Shown: one piece after another, positions 16,793 through 23,972 of the stretch
Numbering within the stretch: position 1 is the first letter of the stretch
How the letters are laid out: every line of letters begins with the position of its first letter
NCBI GenBank assembly: GCA_021801265.1
Contig: JAJYYE010000011.1
Coordinates: 1-64,000 of the forward strand
Length of the DNA stretch: 64,000 nt
Direction: 5' to 3'
Source: Pseudomonadota bacterium
Lineage (GTDB): Bacteria; Pseudomonadota; Gammaproteobacteria; Halothiobacillales; Halothiobacillaceae
Position numbers and translations under genes: made by a program
The notes under the pieces: generated by a model
Told to the model about the DNA's origin: nothing
The model's database searches: none
Seen by the model: the letters and a program-made list of their open reading frames with translations, nothing else

Positions 16793-17086
16793 TTAACTTG
16801 TAGTATTTATAGAATCATCGGGAGCAACATGCTCGGGAGCAGACTTCTCCCCCCCTATGCGGGCCTGATTTAAAAGCCAGGCTGCGACATCTGTGGTTAA
16901 AGCATACCAACCCCGCCTGGACGGTAGTTTGAATACATTTACCCCAATCTCATCTCGTTGATGACAGCTGTGAAAAGCGGCGTAGGTTTTGAATCCAAGC
17001 GCTTCATACAAGTCCGGGCCACTGATGGTCGGGCCATACTGGTGAAGCAGGTGGCTCTCAAATTTTTCTGCCGCTGGATCTGCCAT
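16793..17086 (-). CDS. Small putative DNA-binding protein, family not recognised
   Basis: A 97-residue protein with a well-supported ATG at 17086 (AGGAG 7 bases upstream). The core reads YGPTISGPDLYEALGF...YAAFHSCHQRDEIGVNVFKLPSRRGWYALTTDVAAWL. This looks like a winged-helix or excisionase-like layout: helix, helix, then a beta wing around SRRGWYAL. It is transcribed divergently from the 17114 gene across 27 bases, so the two starts and any promoters overlap. That arrangement suggests it regulates its neighbour or itself. I recall similar small proteins near mobile DNA in proteobacteria but cannot name a family. The last 20 residues look disordered. Confidence 0.6.
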   Translation of the reverse strand: MADPAAEKFESHLLHQYGPTISGPDLYEALGFKTYAAFHSCHQRDEIGVNVFKLPSRRGWYALTTDVAAWLLNQARIGGEKSAPEHVAPDDSINTTS

Positions 17087-17113
17087 GAAGTACTCCTAGG
17101 TGAATTGATTTGA

Positions 17114-18007
17114 GTGAATGTTGACAACTGTTATGGAAGACGTCTAGGCTCGATGAATCCTGATTCAAGTGACACCAATCCAATGACAAAACAGCGCGGC
17201 GGGCAGCTAAAGCACTGGGCAGAAAGGGCTCGAATTTTGGCTTGGTATCATTCGGTTACGACGCGCTGCGACTGGAGTGATTACAAGCTGGATTATGAAT
17301 TTTCTTGGACCGATGAATGCGTGCATTTGCGCACTTCGGACGATCGCCCCCGAATGTTTGAATCAATACGAAAGGCGGCACGTGCACCTGCGGGGAGGGA
17401 TAGACGCTGGCGGGGCATGGATGAGTTGGTGGAAGCAGTTGACCGTCATGAACTCTTTCATGGAACAAAGGCTCTTTACGAGGCTGAAATTTGGGATCTT
17501 TTCCAAAACCAGAACCCGACAATCATGACGGTTCTTAACCGAGTAAGGCATCTGCTCAAGTCTCATGGATTAAAACAGGTAGAGGTTCATAGACTCACGA
17601 AAGATGTTTATGATCTGTATCTAAAGCTTGGGCCTGAATGTTTTTACGACCGTTGCCTTCAAACATCGTTGAGACAACTCGACTTCTTAAACAGATTGGC
17701 TCTGATTTGGCTGTTATATGTGGAAAACGAGGCTGTCCATAACTGGCCCATCCGTGTAGTGCTTCAATCTCACGCGGACAGATTATTGGATTTGTTTTTT
17801 GACAGATTCTTACCTGAGGACAGTTTCGAATGTTATGGGCACTCGATCAGAGCATTATTAGGAACAAGGATAAACCTTGAGGACTCAACGACATTTGGGG
17901 CCTTGGAATCCTATGGCAAGTGCCCTGTCCTCCCTGCGGAACTTGTCAAATTAATACCCATTGACCACCCTATATTCGTTGGGCACGGTCTACTGGTGCA
18001 CTTTTAA
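17114..18007 (+). CDS. Hypothetical protein, unrecognised, next to the Tn7-like module
   Basis: A frame of 297 residues from a GTG. ATGs at 17153 and 17183 are alternative starts, and the conserved-looking part begins at the latter (TKQRGGQLKHWAERARILAW). The protein is helical, rich in Trp, His and Arg, with no signal peptide or membrane segment. Striking stretches are RCDWSDYKLDYEFSW, RKAARAPAGRDRRWRGMDEL and a C-terminal domain with FLNRLALIWLLYVENEAV. No catalytic signature is recognised. It stands alone on the plus strand between tnsA and the CBASS operon and is divergent from the small DNA-binding gene. It may be accessory cargo, a regulator or part of a two-gene system with its neighbour; no function is assigned. 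Confidence 0.6.
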   Translation: MNVDNCYGRRLGSMNPDSSDTNPMTKQRGGQLKHWAERARILAWYHSVTTRCDWSDYKLDYEFSWTDECVHLRTSDDRPRMFESIRKAARAPAGRDRRWRGMDELVEAVDRHELFHGTKALYEAEIWDLFQNQNPTIMTVLNRVRHLLKSHGLKQVEVHRLTKDVYDLYLKLGPECFYDRCLQTSLRQLDFLNRLALIWLLYVENEAVHNWPIRVVLQSHADRLLDLFFDRFLPEDSFECYGHSIRALLGTRINLEDSTTFGALESYGKCPVLPAELVKLIPIDHPIFVGHGLLVHF

Positions 18008-18247
18008 AAAGTTATCTATTGATTTGACCCGGATAACTCTCGAAAAGAGCCATCACTTAAACTATCGCGCATCCTTTCCCGCCTGCTTTGGAAGCCGGTT
18101 TTGGCCACACTCATTTCTGAGGGCTGGGCTACTCATTATAGCCAAGCACTTTTAAGCGGTTTCGAATGGTATTCGTTGGCCACTTTACTGATGGTTTCCC
18201 AGTGTCCTGTGCCTGCGGATACACTGAACCGGTTTGCAGAGCTGTGA

Positions 18248-18720
18248 TTAAAACTGTGGCGACAGAATTTCCCAACTTATGCCACTCAATTCGATATACC
18301 AGCGCTCAGTGCCAACGATCAAAAAGACGAGGGGATCTGAGTAAAAGGCACATAATTTCGACCATTCATATCGGTCGGTGGACGAAGGAGAGGGCGTTTT
18401 GACTGGATGAGTGTGCCATTCACCTAAATAGGTGATGATTCCACCGCTTTCTTTCCATCCAGTGTCACTGATCTTTTGGTGGCCAGGGTCCTTCCGCACA
18501 AAAAAATTCCTTCCTCTAACATCAGTAGGTAAGGGGGATGAGTTTTGTATGACTTCAATGTGCGTCCTCGTCTGTAGCCAAGCAGAACTCCTCCTGCTTC
18601 CGTTGACTGCCTCCCTATCTGACGAAATCCAAGGAGGTTTTCTTGTACTGAAGGAACTAACCAGAGTTCGCCGGATGCATTCTTATGCTGAAGTTTCAAA
18701 TCTTCGAGCATGTCAAACAT
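18248..18720 (-). pseudogene. cap3: Cap3-type JAMM deconjugase of type II CBASS, broken by a one-base frameshift
   Basis: Two overlapping frames together encode a JAB/JAMM metalloprotease. The upstream frame (18720 to 18424) has the catalytic glutamate in STEAGGVLLG (E41). The downstream frame (open to 18248) has the zinc motif YLGEWHTHP followed by PSSTD. Adding one A to the seven-A run at 18500-18506 joins them as EEGIFFVRKDPGHQKI and gives a 157-residue protein, the usual Cap3 size. Cap3 removes the cyclase from Cap2-made conjugates and tempers signalling. It could be a true null allele, a phase-variable tract or an assembly error. The gene overlaps cap2 by 25 bases and is last in the operon. 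Confidence 0.8.
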
Positions 18721-20348
18721 CGGTCTAGTCGCTTTGGATCTGCATCTTTCTTGATGTCATGAAGATGATCACCTCGCCCAAGATACAGTGTGCGGAACCT
18801 CGGTTTAGGGTGTCCCGCTTTCCAGTCTGCGACTATTTGTGTAGCTAGAGCTGCCGCGACCGTTGGTGCAGTTACCGCATATGGCCGCATCGTATGACAG
18901 CCAATGAATTTTGTATCTGGTGGTGCCTTCAACACGCGAAAGCGCTGACGGTCTGGTCCGTCACGATCAGGAAGATTCAGGCAATCGTAGCAAGCATGGT
19001 CACCCCCATCACTAAGGAGAGCTTGGACCACCTCTCCATTGCCCAGCACCCAGGCAAACAGCATTGGTGGCACGGAAGATTCTGATGTGAGCAGATATTG
19101 ATGCATTTCATTGAGTACAAGTGACAAGGATTCCTCTCCAGTGGCTTCCACCAGAAAATCGCATTTGAACAAATCCTTCACAATGCGGGCATCAGTAACC
19201 AGACCAGTGATGTTGGACATTGGAAACTGACGGGCAAGGAAATTAGCAACAGCCGTTGCTTTCGGTTGGAGAAGTGAGTCGACACCCAAAATATGACGCC
19301 CGATGTTCTCTGATCCCAAAATCTCCGGGTCTATGATTCGTAGTTCACCTCCGGAGGCACCGGCACCTAGTCTACTGAGCTGCTGTGCAAGAAATCCGCC
19401 GATCGCGCCGGCGCCGACCACATGAATCTTGAGACCGGCCAAAGACTCAGCCATCCCTAGATTTCGGCGATGGATAAAGTCGGCGCCGACCTCCATGACT
19501 TCAAAAGTCACTATTTCTATGCGCGCGCCGGCGTGCTTCTTCAGATAGTTCGCTAATTCAGACGGTGAGCGCCTCTTCAATTTCATAAGGGCCCAGGTTT
19601 CCCGTGTGGCCTTTGGGATAAGCGTCATAACACCGAAGAACTTCGACTCATGATTAAAAATGATGACACCACGGTCTGTTTCAGCAAAGTCTTTCCGATT
19701 AACTACTGACCTCAAGCAATCGGCTCCACGCGGATCGACCATTTCGATCCACGTCCATAGTTCACCCCACGTGTTCGGCGGGCCATTTCGATCAAGCCAA
19801 GGATCAGAATCCAGCCTGATGATCCAAGAGGGGGAAATGCGGTCGTCGCCTTCCTTTTTCTCACCACTCCCACTCATAACCGCAGTTCGGATACGCTCAA
19901 TCTCAGTAGCCTCATCGGCGATAAGAAATGGCAGTGTTCCGATGAATCCGGCCAGTGTCGGGTGTAACCGTTTAGTCGGGCACACAGTGCCCAGCAACGT
20001 ACAATCGCGTGACCAGTACCGTGCAAACTCATAACGTGACTCGTCATGCCGATAATCGGGAGATGCTTGACGATTTAACTCCAGTGCAGCGGCTTTAAGA
20101 CAGAGCTCGATATTACCCAGCGGCTGAAGCCGATCAAAAATAACCGACCCGGGTCCCAAGTAACACAGCCCCCCTAACGCATCGACATGCGGACGAAAGC
20201 CTTCAGGGTCAGAAAGCAGTTCAATTCGGGGATAATTAATGAAATCCCAATCGAGAATTTCTACCCGAATTTGAAATGGAGAAGAGGTAGCGGGCAACAA
20301 GCCTTCAAACGCAACCAGTCCCGGAGGATTTCGACCGCTGCGCGGCAA
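18696..20348 (-). CDS. cap2: Cap2: E2-E1 fused ubiquitin-transfer-like protein of type II CBASS
   Basis: A protein of about 550 residues that primes the CBASS cyclase by conjugating its C-terminus to a target. The N-terminal E2-like domain contains GGLCYLGPGS, where C62 is the candidate catalytic cysteine. The C-terminal half is a ThiF/E1 adenylation domain: VVGAGAIGGFLAQQLSRLG, LRIIDPEILGSENIGRH, then ATGEESL, and CxxC knuckles near CYDCLNLP and at the C-terminus. The first listed start is a TTG at 20348. The frame is open further upstream and reads naturally (NRVITQYLLSNGFVEHL), so the true N-terminus is probably 20-30 residues longer, overlapping or abutting the cyclase gene. Confidence 0.88.
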   Translation of the reverse strand: MPRSGRNPPGLVAFEGLLPATSSPFQIRVEILDWDFINYPRIELLSDPEGFRPHVDALGGLCYLGPGSVIFDRLQPLGNIELCLKAAALELNRQASPDYRHDESRYEFARYWSRDCTLLGTVCPTKRLHPTLAGFIGTLPFLIADEATEIERIRTAVMSGSGEKKEGDDRISPSWIIRLDSDPWLDRNGPPNTWGELWTWIEMVDPRGADCLRSVVNRKDFAETDRGVIIFNHESKFFGVMTLIPKATRETWALMKLKRRSPSELANYLKKHAGARIEIVTFEVMEVGADFIHRRNLGMAESLAGLKIHVVGAGAIGGFLAQQLSRLGAGASGGELRIIDPEILGSENIGRHILGVDSLLQPKATAVANFLARQFPMSNITGLVTDARIVKDLFKCDFLVEATGEESLSLVLNEMHQYLLTSESSVPPMLFAWVLGNGEVVQALLSDGGDHACYDCLNLPDRDGPDRQRFRVLKAPPDTKFIGCHTMRPYAVTAPTVAAALATQIVADWKAGHPKPRFRTLYLGRGDHLHDIKKDADPKRLDRCLTCSKI

Positions 20349-20436
20349 ATGCTCAACGAACCCGTTACTCAGAAGGTACTGAGTGATAACACGATTGGCA
20401 TGACGTCGTCGCTCGCCAGTTCCCTGCTTCAGAGTT

Positions 20437-21603
20437 TCACCCCGCCTTGGTCGGTATTATTGGAGCTCGGGGTCTCGGCTCAGCCGTAGTCATCCGGATG
20501 TTCGTCTGGCCATCATCTGGTGTAATTCCATCCGGATCGTTTGGAAAGCGGTCACCTAGTTGTACGCGCACACGAGAAAGAGCGCGGTGCCGATTGTTGA
20601 AGCTCTGTGCCAAGGCCTCATTCATCGCAGATAGGAACTCTCCGGCGTTTCTTGATGCCTCCAGACGCTCGTCGACACTCAGGCGGTTAAGGTCTTCGTC
20701 TGGGTTGATCATCGGTTCTTTGATGGCGGCACGAAGTTGGCTGGGTAGCTCAGTCAAAACGTGACGAAGTGCCAAATCGTCGCGGCCGGTGAAAGCCAAC
20801 TGCGCACGATCAAGCGTCTGTGCAGCGCAGACCATCAAGACAATGGAGCTAGGACCACCCGACGACCAAGTTTGGTCACGCCAAGCCTTTAAATAACGGC
20901 AAACCCGTCGCAGCTGTTCGTCATGGCGTTCAATCTTTCTGTCAAACCACTCAATAACGCGGCCTGGATCTGAGGCACCCCAAGTGCCGTCCTTGTGTGC
21001 AAGAGCGATATGTTTGATCGATGTCCATGTAATTGTCTGCTGTGAGTCAGCAACGAGAACATGACTCTCCGCAGTCAGCGCTGCCTTGGCTAGTTTTACT
21101 TCCTTGATATGTACAAATTCATCATCTGGTGCAGCATAGAGTGGTAAATCAATATGCGCTCGAGTGCCATTTCCAAGGATTACCCGGACACATGTTGGTT
21201 TTTCGGCCAATGTCCAGTTCTTCTCCTCAGCCAAAGGTTTCATCAGTTTCCGGACCATCTCGTAATAGCCCTGAGCGGCGACTTTGGGGTGTACCTGATT
21301 GTCTTCCCAGAGGGACACAGGCAGGTAGATACCCAGATCCCAATCCATTTCCTGTGGCGGCAATTGGCAGGGAGCATTGCAGGTCCTATAAGCCCACGAA
21401 CCCTGTGTGCGGAAACGGGGTGGATGTTCAGGTTTTTCTCCCAGATTGGTTTGGAGCCACTGTGGAATCGCGCGCTTCAGATAATCCAAGATTTCGGTTC
21501 TCGCCTTCCTTAAGGTTGCTTCATCTTTAGGCGACGGGGTAATATTCTTCGAGAAAGATGGCAGGTCATTCCGATTGAACAGTTTATTGAGATTCAAAGA
21601 CAT
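20437..21603 (-). CDS. cdnA: DncV-like CD-NTase (cyclic dinucleotide cyclase) of type II CBASS
   Basis: A 388-residue nucleotidyltransferase that would make a cyclic dinucleotide on phage infection. The active site is complete: TQGSWAYRT (G68-S69), EMDWDLGIYLP (D87, D89) and HIDLPLYA (D152). Similarity to Vibrio cholerae DncV is obvious by eye, including RFxTQGS, EMDxDxG, THIDxPxYAxPxDEF, VxxWF and RRVCRxxKAWRDxxWxxGGPSSI. DncV makes 3',3'-cGAMP, so that product is the best guess. The ATG at 21603 matches the DncV N-terminus and overlaps capV by 20 bases; a longer frame to 21687 is unlikely. The C-terminal tail (PRAPIIPTKAG) would be the site Cap2 conjugates. Confidence 0.93.
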   Translation of the reverse strand: MSLNLNKLFNRNDLPSFSKNITPSPKDEATLRKARTEILDYLKRAIPQWLQTNLGEKPEHPPRFRTQGSWAYRTCNAPCQLPPQEMDWDLGIYLPVSLWEDNQVHPKVAAQGYYEMVRKLMKPLAEEKNWTLAEKPTCVRVILGNGTRAHIDLPLYAAPDDEFVHIKEVKLAKAALTAESHVLVADSQQTITWTSIKHIALAHKDGTWGASDPGRVIEWFDRKIERHDEQLRRVCRYLKAWRDQTWSSGGPSSIVLMVCAAQTLDRAQLAFTGRDDLALRHVLTELPSQLRAAIKEPMINPDEDLNRLSVDERLEASRNAGEFLSAMNEALAQSFNNRHRALSRVRVQLGDRFPNDPDGITPDDGQTNIRMTTAEPRPRAPIIPTKAG

Positions 21604-22636
21604 GGGGCGCCTCCGGTTCGGTAAAGTTCTTGTTGGGCCCATGGAAGAATACTGGCGCCTTGGGCTTGTGGGCGCGAATCTTGTCAACCAAGTCTGTGGT
21701 CAGGTGGTTTTGGCTTGCAATTGCTGCTTGTCCAAGCAGTGCCTCTCTCGCTTCGTCGCTGACATCGTCTAGTGCGAGATAATTGGTCTGCTGCGGGCGA
21801 GGCACAGCATCAATCGCGTAGTGCCGTTTTCCCAGCCAGTGACCGAGCATCGAATTACTCATTGCCTCCTGAGAGCTGATCGTCAATTCGAACAATCTGA
21901 ATCCCCAACCTTTGCTGAACCAAAATCTTCGACGTTTGAAACCAACCAAAGCACCCATGTTGGAGGCAAGAGCTGGATCCATTGCAGTGCCACTCCCGGC
22001 TGTGCCAATGGAGAGAACATGAACCCGTTGAACATCAGGTTGCCCAGCGAAATGTAGTGCCTCATGTACGGCGATCAAACCGGGGGCATTGGCAACCAAA
22101 CCACCGTCTACATAATCTTGATTTGCAAAGCTATAGATTGGAAAATATGTTGGCGCAGCAGCAGTTGCCATGCCCACATCAACAAGGCGGTATTGCCAAT
22201 CTCGACGCAAGTTGGTGTGATGAGGTGTCTTAAAAAAAGATGGCTCACCCTTCGTGTAATTGACCGAAGGGATGACGATCCGGTGCTCTAAGTCTCCGAT
22301 GATCGCTTTGCCGAAAACTTCCTCATCTTCAAGTAGTGCCTTTAGTGCCTCATTCCGGTATCTAGCCCTGAAGATTGGCCAACGGGGGAAGCCACAACTA
22401 GGATCAAAAATCTCTTTCGAATGGTCGAAAAGGGCCTTGAGTCGTGCCGACGGAATTTCCTTTGCTAGTCCTAGTGCGAGAATTCCGCCTATAGATGTGC
22501 CTGCAATCAGGTCAAAATGACGTGCAACAGGCTCCCCAATAGCGTTCTCCAGTTCCTCAAGGACAGCTGCAGTAAACAACCCTCTAGCGCCGCCACCTGA
22601 TAAGGCAAGAATCCAGTATTCATTGTCGTTTTTCAT
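21584..22636 (-). CDS. capV: CapV: patatin-like phospholipase effector of CBASS
   Basis: A 350-residue patatin-family lipase. The oxyanion loop SGGGARGLF, nucleophile elbow GTSIGG (S48) and catalytic DGG (D177) are all present. In Vibrio CBASS, CapV is activated by 3',3'-cGAMP and destroys the inner membrane, killing the infected cell. It is first in the operon capV-cdnA-cap2-cap3, the same order as in V. cholerae. The ATG at 22636 has AGGAA upstream; an in-frame ATG at 22651 would add five residues. There is no signal peptide, consistent with a cytosolic enzyme acting on the inner leaflet. Confidence 0.92.
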   Translation of the reverse strand: MKNDNEYWILALSGGGARGLFTAAVLEELENAIGEPVARHFDLIAGTSIGGILALGLAKEIPSARLKALFDHSKEIFDPSCGFPRWPIFRARYRNEALKALLEDEEVFGKAIIGDLEHRIVIPSVNYTKGEPSFFKTPHHTNLRRDWQYRLVDVGMATAAAPTYFPIYSFANQDYVDGGLVANAPGLIAVHEALHFAGQPDVQRVHVLSIGTAGSGTAMDPALASNMGALVGFKRRRFWFSKGWGFRLFELTISSQEAMSNSMLGHWLGKRHYAIDAVPRPQQTNYLALDDVSDEAREALLGQAAIASQNHLTTDLVDKIRAHKPKAPVFFHGPNKNFTEPEAPHVFESQ

Positions 22637-22686
22637 GGTTCCTGCCGCCATGTGTTGCTAACGCTTTCCTAAGCGGCCCATGCAAA

Positions 22687-22701
22687 TGAGAAAGATTCTC
22701 A
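22687..22701. promoter_or_regulatory. Inverted repeat upstream of the CBASS operon, candidate operator
   Basis: TGAGAA-AGA-TTCTCA is a perfect 6-bp inverted repeat, 36-50 bases upstream of the capV starts on the minus strand. A regulator gene is not adjacent. Its position fits an operator overlapping the promoter, but a chance palindrome of this size is possible. Confidence 0.35.
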
Positions 22702-22737
22702 AAGTCACAAGATGCTATGGATTGAGTCACTTAATGC

Positions 22738-22750
22738 TGTGTCTGACACA
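22738..22750. repeat. Palindrome at the island/core boundary
   Basis: TGTGTC-T-GACACA is a perfect 6-bp inverted repeat ending two bases before the nrdB stop codon. It lies where accessory DNA meets conserved chromosome. It could be part of an integration site or element tip (TGT...ACA), or a weak terminator for nrdB. No matching copy was found elsewhere in the window. Confidence 0.3.
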
Positions 22751-22752
22751 AA

Positions 22753-23931
22753 TTACCAGCTTAAAGCGCCGCCCGTTTGGTAATCGGTAACACGTGTTTC
22801 GAAAAAGTTCTTTTCCTTTTTCAAGTCAATCACTTCACTCATCCATGGGAACGGGTTGTTCGCACCGGGGAAGAGTTCTGCAAGGCCGATTTGGTTGCAG
22901 CGGCGATTGGTGATGAAGTGCAGGTATTCGGCACACATTTCGGCATTCAAACCCAGCAGGCCGTGGGGCATGGTGTCGCGGGCGTAAGCAATTTCGAGTT
23001 CAGCGGCTTCGCGTAACATGGCTGTGACTTCGGCCTTGAATGCTTCCGTCCACAAATGGGGGTTCTCGATCTTGATCTGGTTAATCAGATCAATACCAAA
23101 GTTCATATGGATTGATTCATCCCGCATGATGTATTGGTATTGTTCGGCGATACCGGTCATTTTATTGCGGCGGCCCAGTGAAAGGATTTGAGCAAAGCCG
23201 GTGTAGAACCACATACCTTCGAATACCACATAGAACGCGACCAGATCACGCATGAAATCTTGCGCCCCTTCCGTGGTGCTGGTGTCGAAATTGCCGGTGG
23301 CTAGATTTTTGGTGTATTTCAGCGCCCAGGCATCTTTTGCTGTGATTGATGGCACTTCACGGTACATATTAAACAGTTCACCCTCAGCCAGACCGAGGCT
23401 TTCGACGATGTACTGGAAGGTATGCGTATGCACCGCTTCCTCAAACGCTTGGCGTAATAAATATTGTCGGCATTCGGGATTGGTGATTTGCTTATAAATG
23501 GCCAGCACAATGTTATTGGCAACTAGGCTTTCCGCCGTCGCAAAAAACCCCAAGTTACGCATAATCATGGCGCGTTCATCAGCGGTTAAGCCTTCGCGGC
23601 CTTTCCACAGTGCGATGTCCGCTTGCATAGAAACTTCAGTCGGCATCCAGTGGTTATTGCAGCCTGCGAGGTATTTTTCCCACGCCCATGTGTATTTCAT
23701 GGGGAGCAGTTGATTGACATCAGCCGTTGCATTAATGATGCGCTTAGCGGAAACATCGATTCGGCCAGCATTTGCCGCAATACCTTCTAGCCCAGTTAGG
23801 CTATGGGCTTCCTCTGGCGATTGTGCGGACAGGCCCGCGCTTTCATTCGCCATCACCTGCGCCCGGTTGAATTCACGATTGAGTCCTTGGGTAGATGATT
23901 TTGTCGGTTCAGTTTCGTTCCAATTTAGCAT
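22753..23931 (-). CDS. nrdB: Ribonucleotide reductase small subunit, class Ic type (R2c)
   Basis: A 392-residue dimetal protein that generates the radical for deoxynucleotide synthesis by NrdA. Metal ligands are visible: E134 in [13 protein letters not shown]165 and H168 in [10 protein letters not shown], then FEGMWF and RDESIHMNF. Two features are unusual: the first ligand is Glu where standard R2 has Asp, and the radical-tyrosine position is Phe (F172). Both are hallmarks of the Chlamydia trachomatis class Ic enzyme, which uses a Mn/Fe cofactor in place of a tyrosyl radical. The overall sequence is also strikingly chlamydia-like ([19 protein letters not shown]). The C-terminal tail, [17 protein letters not shown], is the NrdA-docking peptide. 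The gene lies 41 bases downstream of nrdA in the same operon. Confidence 0.95.
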   Translation of the reverse strand: MLNWNETEPTKSSTQGLNREFNRAQVMANESAGLSAQSPEEAHSLTGLEGIAANAGRIDVSAKRIINATADVNQLLPMKYTWAWEKYLAGCNNHWMPTEVSMQADIALWKGREGLTADERAMIMRNLGFFATAESLVANNIVLAIYKQITNPECRQYLLRQAFEEAVHTHTFQYIVESLGLAEGELFNMYREVPSITAKDAWALKYTKNLATGNFDTSTTEGAQDFMRDLVAFYVVFEGMWFYTGFAQILSLGRRNKMTGIAEQYQYIMRDESIHMNFGIDLINQIKIENPHLWTEAFKAEVTAMLREAAELEIAYARDTMPHGLLGLNAEMCAEYLHFITNRRCNQIGLAELFPGANNPFPWMSEVIDLKKEKNFFETRVTDYQTGGALSW

Positions 23932-23972
23932 GTTATTTTCCTTGTTTATTCGTTGGTTAACTTATTCTGGGT

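Noticed and set aside
1-22750. CRISPR array or CRISPR-associated transposon signals around tnsABC-tniQ
   Set aside because: No repeated spacer-repeat pattern and no Cas gene were seen in the accessory region.
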